Source: Phlegmacium glaucopus (taxonomy: Eukaryota; Basidiomycota; Agaricomycetes; Agaricales; Cortinariaceae). From it: DNA of 64,000 nt. The position numbers and the translations under genes were made by a program. The notes below the pieces were generated by a model. That model saw only the letters and a list, made by a program, of their open reading frames with translations. It did no database searches and was not told the origin of the DNA. Of this stretch, positions 20,561 through 33,120 are shown in pieces (the first letter of the stretch is position 1; each line of letters begins with the position of its first letter). The stretch spans positions 62,001 through 126,000 of the forward strand of contig MU130027.1 of NCBI GenBank assembly GCA_015039465.1, in the 5' to 3' direction.

Positions 20561-21326
20561 CTGCTCAAACCTTGGTCATATGTTGGTCATATGTGCTGCT
20601 GGCCAGCACAATGAATATGTAACTGCATCAGGAAACAGCAACCTTGGCCTGGCTAGCCCTGGCCAGCCCTGAACATCTTTGGCTAGGTTTAAAAATCTGA
20701 AAAAAATCTAACAAATCACAGAGATATTTATAGCACCCAATTTCAAAAAAAGTAAACAATTACATAAGACAGATGCTGAGATATTAAAGATATTAAGTTA
20801 ATAAATGTGCATCTGGTCAATCATACAAGGCAGGCAGAGCAGTGTGTGTATGTGTGCTCTTGTTTGTTCTTGCTATTCTACTCTACTTTACTGTGTGTAC
20901 TGAGAGGTATATTATGATAAATAGAATGAAAATTAGGCATGTTTATGACACAGACTGGGGGAAAAGAGCTGTTGTTTATTTCTAAAACCATGAAAAAACT
21001 GTAATGATTTTTCACACTTCACTCTGTATGAGGAGTCTTCAAAGAACTCTAATTTAAAAGTAGAGCTGCTTTGCAAACTAGCCATGAGTGAAATGTCAAC
21101 AACAAGAGTTGGTGTTACCATTTTCAGAACAAGTAAAATCTCCATGCCCTCATTGTAAGTACCATAAGTCATGACCTGAATGTTTGATGTATTTTGAGTT
21201 ATTTTTCAACCTCATTTAAACCTACATAATTTTCTGCTAAAACTTTGTAATTCAAGTTTTTGTTTAGAGACATAATGCAATTGAAATTCAACAAGGTAGA
21301 GTATATACTTTGATGATTAAAACACT

Positions 21327-24300
21327 TCAATCTCTTCCTATTCTCTTCCGTGCAGTTGCAACTTCAAGCTTCAACTTCTCTGCTTCATTCCACCTTCCCT
21401 GATGCCTGTAAGTGCTCGATAGATTTGCCATGCTGTTGAGAGTGTTTGGATGTTCTGCACCAAGCAGCTTCTTCCTCATTTCTATAACTTGGATGCCCAG
21501 CTGCTCTGCCTCATTCCACCTTCTCTGACTAATGTATGTCTTTGCTAGATTTGCCATACTGGTGAGGGTGTCTGGATGTTCTTCACCAAGCAACTCCTTG
21601 CTCATGTCCAGTACTTGAATCTCCAGCTGCTCTGCCTCATTCCACCTTCCTTGATCTCTGTATGTACTTGCTAGGTTTGCTATACTAGTGAGGGTGTCTG
21701 GATGTTCTGCACCAAGTAGCTTCTTCCTCATGTCCATAACTTGAACTTCAAGCTGCTCTGCCTCATTCCACCTTCCCTGATTGCTGTATGTACTTGCTAG
21801 ATTTTCCATACTAGTGAGGGTTTCTGGATGTTCTGCACCAAGCAGCTTCTTGCTCATGTCCATGACTTGAACCTCCAGCTGCTCTGACTCATTCAACTTT
21901 CCCTGATATCTGTATGTGCTTGCTAGATTTGCCATACTGTTGAGGGTGTCTGGATGTTCTGCACCAAGCAGCTTCTTGCTCATGTCCATGACTTGAACCT
22001 CCAGCTGCTCCGCCTCATTCAACTTTCCCTGATGTCTGTATGTGCTTGCTATATTTGCCATGCTGTTGAGGGTGTCTGGATGTTCTGCACCAAGCAGCTT
22101 CTTCCTCATGTCCATAACTTGAACCTGAAGCCATGCCGCCTCACTCCACCTTCCCTGATGCCTGTATGTGCTTGACAAATTTGCCATACTGGTGAGAGTG
22201 TCTGGATGTTCTGTACCAAGCAGCTTCTTGCTCATGTCCATAACATGAACCTCCAGCTGTGCTGCCTCATTCCACCTTCCCTGATTCCTGTATGTGCTTG
22301 CTAAGTTTGCTGTACTGGTGAGGGTTTCTGGATGTTCTGCACCAAGCAGCTTCTTGCTCATATCCATAACTTGAACTTCCAGCTGCTCTGCCTCATTCCA
22401 CCTTCCCTGACTCCTGTATGTGGTTGCTAGATTTGCCATACTGGTGAGGGTGTGTGCATGTTCTGCACCAAGCAGCTTCTTGCTCATATCCATAACTTGA
22501 ACCTGCAGTTGCTCTGCCTCATTCCACCTTCCCTGATATCTATATGTGCTTGCTAGATTCGTCATACTGATGAGGGTGTATGGATGTTCTGCACCAAGCA
22601 GCTTCTTTCTCATGTCCATAACCTGAACCTCCAGCTGCTCAGCACCATCCCAGTCTCCATTCTCCACCATTACTAGGGAAAAATTGCTCCATTGATCATC
22701 ATAGTACTGCTCAATATGTCCTATCTGCCTTCTATGTAACTCATTCACCCTAATATGTGGAAAAATCAACCGTCGCAGGGCATAATCCTGACTTTCAAAT
22801 CTCCAGGGAACTGCACAGGACAAGATTATGCTTCCCATCTCACACATTCTTTGCTGCTCAGATTTTGCCATTCTCTCCCGACTCCAGTAGTGCACCAGAG
22901 GATGAACAGAGAACATTTTAGATGATTGTCCTCTTTTCATCAATGAAAATGAGAGAAGCACACTAATCCCTTGTCCAAATATGAATTCATCCCAGTGACC
23001 ATCACTGTCCAAGCTAAGCAGAGTATGATCCAGTGAAGTGACTGCCTGAGGTAACCTTTCAGCTACATCACTATTAATAACATGCTTCACAGCCACCTCA
23101 GCAGCAGATTGGAATATCTCTTTAGAGATATTGCTATGATAATAGAAAGCACATATTTGGAGAATTAGAATTGCAGCCTGGGCTGCTTGTGCATCTCCAG
23201 CAATGGAATGTCCACTGGCCCTCCTTTCTATTTCTTTGAAAGAAAGATCCCAAGTCCCATACACTGTCTTATTATACTTTGATGCCCCTGTGAATGTAGC
23301 ATCTGACATAAGAGCCTGACGATGCACTGAGAATTGCCTCAGATATCCACCAATATCACATTTCCCAGCCTCAATATAGGCCCCAGCATGATCAATAGCA
23401 AGAGGGATGCAGCCAAGTTCAGTCACAATATTTTTGCCTGCTTCTAGATGCTCAGGCAATGGATCCAAACAGCTGGCTCTGAGAAGTAGAGTTATAGCAT
23501 CTGATACCTCCATCTCTTTGATCTCAATTTTGTTCTCAAATGATACAATCCTTCCCATGGATTGATTTCTGCTAGTAATCAGAATATTACCTCCATGACC
23601 TGGAGGAATGAACTTGTCCACCACATCTGGAGGAGGATCATCAGCATTATCAAACACAATCAACCATTCTTCTTGGAGAGAGGATATCCATTTGAGGACA
23701 GACTCAACTGAGCCATCCAAATGGGAATTTTGTGCAGCAGGAAGGCTAGATATCCCCTTGAGAGACATTTCAATGCTCTCCTGAGAGGAGGCATCAACCC
23801 AGAACAGATGTGAAAAACTAACAAAAAATAAATCCAATGTTGTGAATGGCAAAGTGAAGACCCTTACCTGTCATACATTCCTTCTATGAACTTGAGACAA
23901 ACCTGTGTCTTCCCAATCCCTCCCAGTCCCCAGAGGAGACACGAGCGCCTAGACATCAGTCTACTGGTAGTACGACGAACAAAAATATTCCCAAGTTTAT
24001 CGAGTACATCTCCCCGTCCAGTAAAGATTGGACTGGAGTTGTGTATTTGAGTTACAGAGATGTTCGTCTGCCCTGCACCGGTATTGGCAGGGAAAACATT
24101 GTAGTTCTCGCAGCTAACCTATGTACAATTATTGCTAAATCATTTACACGACCTACGAGAAAGACTTACAAAAGTGCCGCCAGAGATCTGAATATTCTGG
24201 GCATTCGGAAACAGACCGGAGACAGGTTGTTGAGCCTGCTGATCGTTAGTGAAAACTGAGAACACATTGTGTAAGCAACTTACCGAGGGATTTTGTTCCG

Positions 24301-24830
24301 ATTCGGTGGATCCCAAGTTGGCTTGCCTTATGGCATCAGGCGAGGAGGGTGAATTTCCTTCCGGACAGGCTACAGGAGCAACAGACAAAGCGGAAAGCGA
24401 AGCGGAGACCCGGAATTCATAGGTAGCCTAATCGACAACGATGATTGAATTATTATAGATGTGATGGGCTAAGTTGAACACTCACATTAACGCCAGCGGC
24501 TGGAACGCTTACGGGAGCAAGATCATTGATCGCCAAAGTGGAAACCGAAGTAGAGACTAGGTCATGGGCAGCCTAATCGATGACGATGATAAATGGTTAT
24601 GGATGCGATGGGCAAAGTTGAACGCTCACAGTAACGTCAGCGAGTTGAATAACTTGTGCGCTTGGAACCGCAGCATTAGCGGGAACAAACAGCATAGGAT
24701 CAGCGGTGCTTGTTTTGATGGTCGATGTCGAAGTTGCTGGTTCAGAGCTTGAACCCAGAACATCGTTGATGGTCACAGACGAATATTTTGATTTCTTGGA
24801 CTTGACAATTTTCTTAAAAATGCGCTTCAT
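21327..24830 (-). CDS. NB-ARC/TPR STAND (NLR-like) protein B
   Basis: Paralogue of A with the same exon plan. The start is MKRIFKK at 24830. Small exons follow, including one with NAQNIQISGGTF at about 24233-24160. The P-loop exon (LLWGLGGIGKTQ, about 23930-23960) ends at a GTAAGG donor near 23873, and the last exon starts near 23830. That exon carries WLIVFDNADD, ITSRN and GCIPLAIDHAGAYI, then ten full 42-residue TPRs and a basic end (TARKRIGRD, stop at 21327). No stop or frameshift was seen, so B is the intact member of the A/B pair. TPR positions vary mostly at a few surface sites (for example R/S/N after DM, D/H/E after HP). The NB-ARC part is nearly identical to A. The role in recognition or signalling is inferred from the family. 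Confidence 0.92.
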
Positions 24831-24939
24831 ATCGTTGAACAGTGAGTTGTGGTGAGCAATGAAGGTGATGAGAGTCAAAAAGAAAGATGCTCTTGATTAC
24901 ATAACGCAAAACGGGGTAGACGCCGCTCTCTATTAAGAG

Positions 24940-26400
24940 CTACCCGACTTCAAATGTATCTCCAGTCTAGAGCTCACCTCGCTACAACGTTGTTCGTAAA
25001 TCTTCTATCTGGTGCTTCCTCCTCATCTCCAATATCCTGTACTAGGAATCACAACATGGCCATCGGACCTCGTCACCCCTGAGTTTGCCCCCCTCGAGGC
25101 TTCTCCACCTCCGAGTGCGAAACCTCCCTCCGGGGGTCCCTCACCTCTACCAGTGGTACGTAAATTAACAGATTTTTGATCCTTGACTGAGGACGCCTAG
25201 TAAATTCACAGCCTGCAAGCGATGACCAAAAACTCCAAGAAAGAAATATGGGCGTTCTGGAAGCCCGACAAGCAGACTATGCGAAACCCATGCGAGACCT
25301 CAAAGAACGTCGCGCTGAATCGCAATCTTTCCTTCCCAAGCTTCAAGCCAAACCCAAAAACTCCGGGACGAGCTCACTGGTGCGAATAGCACAGCAATTT
25401 TCACAACTCCCTGAGATCACCTTGTTGATGCATAAGAACAACTGGAAGTGGATGTGTGAGATCAGAAGTTGCGGGAGAGAGGAGAATTGAAGCAACTTAA
25501 GGACAAATTGTCTGGTGCGAGAAACAAAATGAACGAATCAGGACGCTCTCATGGCATGGAATTTCTTACACCGATCATTATTCCACCATATAACTTTTTT
25601 GGATGTCAGGTTGCAAGACACGACGCAAGAAGCTGGTCAAGAACATCGTAAACAGATATCCGATATGCAATAAAGATTTCGCCACTTGAGAAACTTGTGG
25701 GTCTGTTTGCCTTCTCGCCCCTGATTCATTGAAGGTCCAAACTGATGCCTCGAATGATCAATAGCATCTTACGAAGAAACTCTTATTCGACCCGTTAATG
25801 CTAACTTCGGAGTTGAATGACTCAAGGACTAACTGGAGAATGTACTTAGTTTCGAAGACATGGTTATATGATTACTGGGATGCAACTTCCTGGTACGGTA
25901 TATCTTCCGTTCCTAGCCTCCCTATTTCTTCCTTATTATCCTTGCGTATAGAATATCGAAGAAATGTGAATTGTCATTGAAGATCTTGAAGGTCACACAG
26001 AACTCTCCGATGATAATCATGTAGAAACAGAGAAACAAGTCCATGAAAACCTATGTCATTCCTCAACGCCTAACCATCGTCGCCAGAACAGACAAGGTCA
26101 CCTAAATTCGCGACATTTGGACAACGTCATCAACCAATTCCGAGAACTACCCACCCCAGATTCTACCACAGTTCGGATATAAGTAACAAGGCTCTCGCCT
26201 GCAGGGCAAGTCGAGAACTCTCCCCATTCTTATTTTAAACCCTAATGTTATTGATTGATGTAGGCATTTGAGCTAAGTAATAGCCACGTTGGTCTCATTT
26301 TCCCTCAGATGCTCTTACGTGTTGGCGTTAAGACACTTTCAAGCTCTCTACGTCCTTGGCCTTGTCGTCCACATTGACTTCTCTTTCAAATCGTTTCTTG
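24940..26400 (+). pseudogene. Decayed coiled-coil gene upstream of B
   Basis: This is the B copy of the relic at 12840-14300, with the same broken Glu/Arg/Gln-rich fragments (near 25250-25330 and 25610-25660) and its own indels. Neither copy keeps an open frame, so decay began before the duplication or continued in both. No function can be given. Confidence 0.5.
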
Positions 26401-26578
26401 ATCAGCTATCTTTGGGCTTATGTTCCCAAAATATGCTTTTCTCGACTGCAAACTCTTCTCTAGCTTTTTGAAAGTACCTCACGACTCCTTGACTTGATAT
26501 CAGGCAAGCCCGGGCCATGTAAAGCAGGGATACCCTTTCTTTGAACTTCGATCTCGGTCAACTACTCGCGATTGAACA

Positions 26579-27847
26579 ATGGTTTCAAAGAGCTTCCGAA
26601 ATGTGCTACTGACTCTGCTTATGGTCTTTTCTGCTACCTCAGCCACGTCATTCCTTGCACTGCATCTCTCTGGTATGTAGGCCCTAGTTTCCCAATCAAA
26701 TATGGCCAACTCGAGTCCACCGTTTACTAGGTCCTGATATCGTCACAGCTGTCGAAGATGTAAGGGTTGTTGCGACTATCATCAACACTGGCAATGAGAC
26801 ACTCAAGATCCTCAACGACCCCCGCGGTCCATTATCGACGTTGCCTACTAACACCGTCACAATCACCCACGAGAAAGGAGTCCAAGCTTACTTTACTGGC
26901 ATAAAGGTTAAATACGTTCCTCGAACTGCTGCTGCTAAAGCGTATACCGTTCTATCTCCGGGACAAATCATTCAAGGTCGAACATGCGCGTACGTGATTC
27001 GAGATAATAAACTGTTAGATATCTAACATCCATCGTCGATCTTATTCTTCAGTTATTGAGGCATACAACTTCACTGCTTCCGGGGAGGGCCCTTATGACA
27101 TTGATGCTGCTAATCTCTTCTACATTGTTGATTCTGCACTCTCAATTACTCCTGTTTATGCTGAAGCTACTGCTCACACGGTCCGCCGGAACACTTTTGG
27201 CACCACGAAGTTCATTTGGAAAGAGAGCGATTTACACAGGATATTCTTCTGACCAGAAGTCGTCTTTATTGTCAGCAGCCTCGGCTGCACAAGGCTATGC
27301 AAAGAATGCTACATCATATATCGGTTCTCATTCATCATCGACACTTCGGTACACGACTTGGTTCGGACTGTTTACTTCTAGCAGATACCAGACTATTGCA
27401 TCGCATTACTCTGCGATCAACAGTAACATATTTTCGACATATTCTTTTAATTGCACCTGTACAAATCCATGGATTTATTCGTATGTGTATCCAGACGAGT
27501 GAGCACTACTCTATATCCCCCCCTTTGGTCGCCTTAGCTCAATACTTTGGTTGTATAGCTTCGGACATATGTATCTGTGCGGTGCGTTCTGGGCCGCACC
27601 GATCACTGGCACGGACTCCAAGGTACGTATCTTGTCAGTAGGTTCGATAACCTCTCTTCTTAATCTCTATGTGTAGGGAGGAACCTTAATCCATGAATCA
27701 TCTCATTTTACAATCAATGGGGGGACAGTTGATATCGCTTACGGACAGTTGGCTTGCGAATCACTTGCTCAGAGTAACCCAACATCGGCAATTAACAATG
27801 CCGACTCCCATGAATATGTTGTGGAAAATCATCCCGGTTTGGCATAA
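26579..27847 (+). pseudogene. M35 peptidyl-Lys metalloendopeptidase with two frameshifts
   Basis: Five exons (26579-26672, 26731-26989, 27053-27498, 27559-27622, 27677-27847) with clean GT-AG introns rebuild a secreted deuterolysin-family protease. It has a signal peptide (MVSKSFRNVLLTLLMVFSA), a propeptide, a mature start near FGKRAIYTG, the zinc motif HESSH and GGTVDIAYG (aspzincin Asp), and an NNADSHEYVVENHPG end. The summed exons are 1034 nt; removing two bases gives 343 codons, the family's usual precursor size. Protein similarity changes frame near 26973-26980 (CAAGGTC) and again near 27181-27190, each time consistent with one extra base. All splice sites and active-site residues survive, so inactivation is recent or the shifts are assembly errors. 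Fungal relatives cut before lysine. Confidence 0.87.
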
Positions 27848-28018
27848 CCGAAGCGTTACAAATGTTTTTATAATAAAGCTGGGGAAATCATTGATTCATT
27901 CATTGATGGTTATGCAGACAAGCCCCCATATATACTTCCTGAAATCGAAGGTCCCCTATGTTATTACTGCGTAATAAAAATAACGACTCGTAAACATAAA
28001 GGAAAGCAGGCCCCCAGA

Positions 28019-30394
28019 ATGTCGTGGACAAGGACTACAAAATATTGGTTATCGGGAGCCCTCAGGATAGAACGTGCCACCACACGCCCTGTGCTACAAC
28101 GCCAGTTTTCCTCGCAAGGGTCTCCCGTCTCCCGGAGTTCCACTCAGCATTCTTTTAGGGTACTCCTCTTCACATCTCTAACAGCTGGATTGGTCGGCTT
28201 TACCGTCGCTAAATCACTTCCTAGTCCCCTTTCTCCCACAACTCATGGTCATGAAAGCGAATCCACTCAATTTGGTTCTTCAGACGACTTTAAGAAAGCC
28301 ATTCAAGAGCTCCAATCTACATTTCCAGTTAATGACAAAGTCTCGACTGATCCTGATGACCTTCAGGTCCATGGGTTTTCGGCAAACGATCATCATTCTG
28401 GTATGTATGAGCAAAATAACTTGAAAATGATCCGACTCTGATAACTAGTTATTCAGGAATCAACCATAGTGTTGTCGTATACCCTGACAATACGGAAGAT
28501 GTGGTCAAGATAGTCAAGATAGCGAACAAATACAAGATGCCTATTATTCCGTATGCAGGCGCGACGAGTCTTGAAGGGCATTTTAGAGGGGTATGGTCTT
28601 GTTACACCTTCTCTTATCTATTAAGCTCTAACCCATCATCATTAGCATCCTGTTGGGAGTCTATGCGTAGATATGAAAAATATGGACCAGATCATCGCTA
28701 TTAACGGTATTAAATCCATCTCGTCGACAAAAACTATCAAGTTAATACTCCACTCAAGAGTCGGACTCCGATCTAGTGTGTCAACCAGGCGTAACATGGA
28801 TGGAAATTAACGAGACGCTCAAGGATAAAGGTACATCCAACTTGTTCACGAATGTAAACGGTTATGGATTCATTACTTGTACGATAGGAATTCCTCTCTT
28901 CTTCCCTGTATGCATGACTCACTACGGACCAGATGATACCTGACGTTTTAAAAGATTGATCCCGGCCCAGGAGCCACGATTGGGGGTATGATAAGTACAG
29001 GGTGCTCAGGAAGTGCGTGAGCGTTACCTTCCTTCCCAAAGGACCATATTCAAGCCGAATGTTATATAGCAAATGCTGTTCGATATGGAACGGCGAAAGG
29101 CGAATGGTTCTTGAATGTGGTGAGTTCCAAAGACATGCCCTATACTAGTGCGCTTCATCACTCAACGACCGGCATACGACCAGACTGTTGTTTTACCCTC
29201 AGGAGAAGTCATCAAGACTCGTCGAAGATCACGCAAGTCTTCTGCTGGATTTGATACTACCAAGTTATTTATTGGAGCGGAAGGCACCCTTGGGATCATT
29301 ACTGAAGGTACTTCAAAAGCTCGCTCCATGACATTTTAGCTAACAATGATTGGATATAAGCCACCATTCGGTTGGCACCAGTGCTACCAACCACCGTTGC
29401 GGTGGTACAATTTCCGAATGTACAAAAAGCTACAGAGGCGGTTGTTGACGTGATGAACAAAGGTGTAGGCATTCGTATGTTTCAATCTCATAAATTTACT
29501 CTGGGAACATCACTTCATTTCACTCTCTCTCTTCTCTCTCTTTTACAGAATGTGTCGAACTCGTAGACAACATTTTCATGACAGCAATCAACAAATTTGG
29601 AATGTCAGAACGCAAATGGCCAGAGAAAGATTCCCTCTTCTTCAAGTTCCAAGGTCCTTCAGCAACTTCTCTTTACGAGACGGCGGAGGTGGTTAAAAGA
29701 ATTGTTGAGAAGCATGGCGGGACTGGATTTCAGCTGGCTCGAGATGATAAAGAGGCGAATGGGTTTTGGTCGGATCGAAAGTATGCGCCGTATTATGCAG
29801 GATTGGCGTTACCCGAAGGAAGTCAGGGATGGCCTACTGATGTTTGGTGAGCACTGAGTATTAAATTTGGTTGGAGGCTTATTGAACCTTACTTCTGGAT
29901 GATAGTGTTCCGGTCTCCAAACTCCCTGAACTGGTCTACGAAACTAAGAAAGACGTCGAGAATTCCGGTTTGGTATCACCAATCATAGGACATGTAGGGG
30001 ATGGAAATTTCCACGCTCTCATTTTTTTCAAAACGGACGAAGAGAAGGTTAAAGTCAAGGAACTAGTTCATAGGATGGTTAAACGTGCTATTGCCTTGGA
30101 TGGGACATGTGAGTTTCAAAAAAAAATTGTGCTTCTATCGCTCAGCTAAATCTACGATCTAGGTACGGGAGAACATGGAGTAGGTATTGGTAAGAGAGAA
30201 TATTTGGTAGAAGAGCTTGGAGAGGGAACGGTACAGTTTATGAGAACGATTAAGAAGGCTGTAGATCCTTTGGGATTGTTTAATCCTGGCAAAGTGAGTG
30301 AATTCCGGAGTGCCCTTTGAAACTTTTCTTGTCGTCATTATAACCCGTATAATCTCAGTTGTACCCCGACGTATCGAAGCCGACCAACAAATAA
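28019..30394 (+). CDS. DLD: Mitochondrial D-lactate dehydrogenase (cytochrome), FAD-linked
   Basis: Oxidises D-lactate to pyruvate and passes electrons to cytochrome c. The N-terminus is a mitochondrial presequence (Arg/Ser-rich, no acids in the first 25 residues) followed by a hydrophobic anchor ([14 protein letters not shown]). The FAD-binding PCMH domain follows ([53 protein letters not shown]), then the FAD-oxidase C-terminal domain with [14 protein letters not shown] and [15 protein letters not shown]. At least ten introns of about 50-85 nt join in frame; the last exon reads [11 protein letters not shown] and stops at 30392-30394. I found no disruption. A copy of one exon-intron-exon junction lies at 14325-14460. 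Confidence 0.95.
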
Positions 30395-30755
30395 TCCCAT
30401 TTCACTCAACTTTCAACCTACTATCAAGTATACGACGACCACCCCAGCAACTCGTAATTCCTTGGATAGTTTTTTTACTGAAATGTGTGCAAGAAACCAT
30501 ATTCTTAGTACCGATAGTATACAAGAGAAACATCATTTTCCTCATGTCAAGCTGCCAAAAACATCAGAGGTCACTACAGTCAAATAAATGCCTTCGCTAC
30601 TTCAAACGTAGTTCCCAAAGAGGGACAGTCGCTGCCTGTCAACCAACTTCAACCCTATAAACTCCCTTCTCAAGCGTCCAAGCATCCTTGATATCATTCC
30701 AGCACGAGACAGCATAATAATTAGCCAATACCACTTGCACATGTTTTTTACTCCC

Positions 30756-30930
30756 CGGAACTTCAACCTTTTTGCGGTAACCGAATTATCATACGCCAAG
30801 TTTCATCTTAGCAATCTGCAACTTTCAGAAGCCGTGGTCTCAGATGGCGAATTCAGACTCGCAGTTCCCTTCACAGTCGAAAACATTGGCAGTGTTAGAA
30901 GTCGTCACAGTTCAATACCTGCATTCCAGT
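30756..30930 (+). pseudogene. Possible relic of a GH3 beta-glucosidase C-terminus
   Basis: The frame reads ELSYAKFHLSNLQLSEAVV, then SDGEFRLAVPFTVENIGSV, which resembles the start of the fibronectin III-like domain of fungal GH3 beta-glucosidases (GLSYT.F..S.L, then V.F.V.N.GSV). Nothing else of the enzyme is seen nearby, so this would be a fragment. The match is short and made by eye. Confidence 0.4.
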
Positions 30931-31273
30931 ACTATCACGACAATCATGGCCAACATTGGTGAACAAGGAACCATACCTCTGGGAGACTGCTGCATAAGTC
31001 TCACATCGATTAAGCATCCAGTCTTCCATTTCACGTAAAGGTCATACATAACATTGAAAATTTGTTCGGGTTCTAATTCATCAGCCCAATGAAACACCGT
31101 CCAGAAGACCAAGATGACAACCCAGTCACAGCTGGTGCTGATTCAGCTTCCGTAGCTGATGTCATTGTTGAACTAGAGGAAGGTATAAACAGTTTCGAGA
31201 ATGCTCATGCCAATGAGCTGGGAGGAAAACAGCAACAGAGGGGATAGCCTTGAAAAAGGCAAAAGTAGGACCA

Positions 31274-31600
31274 AACAATTCATTTCGTCGTGAGCATGCA
31301 CACAAATGTTCATAAAGTCACCAGTTGCTAATAGCAGGCTAGTGCAAAGTCAATGCTTCATCTCCACTCTACGAACACACTGAACCTTGCCTACTCAATG
31401 AAACTGAAAAATATCATCCGCCGACACCAACGCAGACATGACAAGGATGGGAGAAGGCCAAAATTGAGGAAGCCAAAGACAAGGACTCTCACAGCATGCG
31501 CAGTCGATTTAGCGGTTTGGGAAGGAAGTGAATTCTTGAATCTCGAGGTGTAATAGTCTGACTGAGAGAGGAGACAGCAACGAGATCAAGAGGCCGTACG
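31274..31600 (+). repeat. Relic related to the region upstream of NLR gene C
   Basis: Ordered matches to 58290-58720 include GAGCATG(C/T)ACACA(A/G)ATGTTCATAA, CAATGCTTCATC, GAACCTTGCCTA, and finally GAATTCTTGAATCT. The copy is degenerate and no NB-ARC or TPR sequence follows it. Confidence 0.75.
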
Positions 31601-32175
31601 ATCCGTATTTTGCTAGATACAGTGCCACCTGACGAAACAATGTTGAACTTGGTGACAAGTACAAGTAGGGAGTTCAACCAACCGACCACGGTGCAAGAGG
31701 TGATACAGGCAGGAGACGGCTGGAGACGGCCGTTCACACAGCTGATCCGCGGAGTTTTAATTTTTGAGATGTGCAATAAGGCGTGCCGTATTGGCACACG
31801 GTACGGCATAGTCATCCGTATACCATTAGCTACACGGCCATCAGCCGGATACGTACAGTTGGCAGCCCGACACTTGGCCCGTAAATCCTACCACTTGGTA
31901 CTCAGAATCAACACCTAAAAGTACACTACAACAACTTGAGGGATTTTCCTTCCATGCTTGCGCTATGTCGATCGAACCTAAGTAATTCTTGCAAGATGGG
32001 ACGCCGCATTTCGGCTCATTTCATTTATGGTCGCGAAAATGTTGTAGTCCCCAGCAGGAGACATGGCCAGACACGGTTCTTCTATGTGTTAGGGGTACGC
32101 AAAATCATCTTCATAAAAATCTACAACTGCTTGAATTCTTTTACACTATAGGAACGTAGGCGTCCATTACTCACT

Positions 32176-33120
32176 TTGGACCCCAAAAAGATCTCATCCT
32201 CAGACCAGACCCCTTATGAAATTTCTCGAATGTCACATGCTTCTTGTCGTCTCCAGACAAGGGGCTCTTCCCCCCCAAAACTCTACATTCGATATACTAC
32301 GCACCACCGTCAGTTTACTCCTTTTCCTGACGACACTCGTGGTTTCCTCTATTACAAAGGCCCTAAGCCCGGACACCCTGATATCGCTGGATCATTGCGA
32401 TTCCGTATAATCTCTGGCTCGGGTCCAGACTGTTTTTCGAACGGCGTCGATCTAAGACTACCGACAGGAGGTGTATGGGAGATACACCTGTATACCATTG
32501 TTCGAGTAGAACGATACGTCGGACTTCTTCTAAAACTACTGGAGGAAGGCCTGGTCTCCGATTCAGCAGTAAAGAAACTTCAGAAACTTCCTCATACACT
32601 GCTACATGGCATGCAACAGATATTATACAAGCTCGAGGATCCATTCGTTGCAAGACTCCACGGTGTAGAGTCATTGGTTTGCATGACACAGGAGAACGTA
32701 GGAGTGGGCCAGATAATGCCGCTATTCTTTGATGCACGCAGATCTATCAAGATGCATCCCTACGAAGGTATGCTACCATTAGAACTTCAGCCGCAGACAG
32801 TTTGACGAATGTGTAACCCTCTAGGCTTCGTCCTTGCCCGCTTCGAGCGTTCAACCCTCGCAGAACATGCCAACACACGAACAGTCTTTCTACGTGTCCT
32901 TGAGGAAATTTCACCCATTCGGTGCATACTTCCAGAGTACGACTCCTACATTGCGATGCCGATGCCAGGAAGGCTTCTGTCTGGAGCATACATCAAGGGA
33001 AAGCAACCTCACCGGCCTTGGAACGCAAATTTGGACAAAGGAAGGGGAAAGGCAGCGAAGATGATTTCTCTGTTGTGGCCTCGCGATCTGAATGGGGAAG
33101 ATTCGAACAGTACTATTTAA
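32176..33120 (+). CDS. Fungal hypothetical protein
   Basis: Two exons, 32176-32767 and 32825-33120, are joined by a 57-nt GTATGC-CTAG intron in phase 1, giving about 295 residues. The protein has a basic N-terminus, a conserved-looking FTPFPDDTRGFLYYKGP..P..AGSLRFRI segment near residue 50, an IHL..IVR.ERY..LL..LLEEGLV middle and, after the intron, FVLARFERSTL, TVFLRVLEEISPI and PWNANLDKGRGKAA..ISLLWPRDL. I recognise this as a family recurring in agaric genomes but know no function. The start is the first ATG of the open frame. The stop at 33118-33120 follows NSTI. Confidence 0.7.

Larger units (their letters stand above)
21165..26403. repeat. Segmental duplicate of 9175-14321
   Basis: Downstream DNA, the whole NB-ARC/TPR gene and about 1.5 kb of decayed upstream sequence match the A unit in the same order and orientation, at an offset of about 12.08 kb upstream of the TPR array. 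The offset changes across the TPR array because repeat numbers differ. The match ends at about 26403 in B and about 14321 in A. Confidence 0.93.
30395..32175. other. Intergenic region with relics
   Basis: No intact gene. It contains a GH3-like C-terminal fragment (30756-30930) and a block related to the promoter region of NLR gene C (31274-31600). The small open frames at 31610-31918 and 31936-32151 have no recognisable content. Confidence 0.45.

Noticed and set aside
21954..22175. Plus-strand open frame in the TPR array of gene B (and similar minus-strand frames at 61465-62067 in gene C)
   Set aside because: These are antisense shadows of the 126-bp TPR repeats, with no independent support.
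28591..28740. Stops in the D-lactate dehydrogenase gene that suggested a pseudogene
   Set aside because: Short GT-AG introns (28591-28647 region and 28710-28756 region) remove them and restore the conserved HPVG.LCVDM...INES text.
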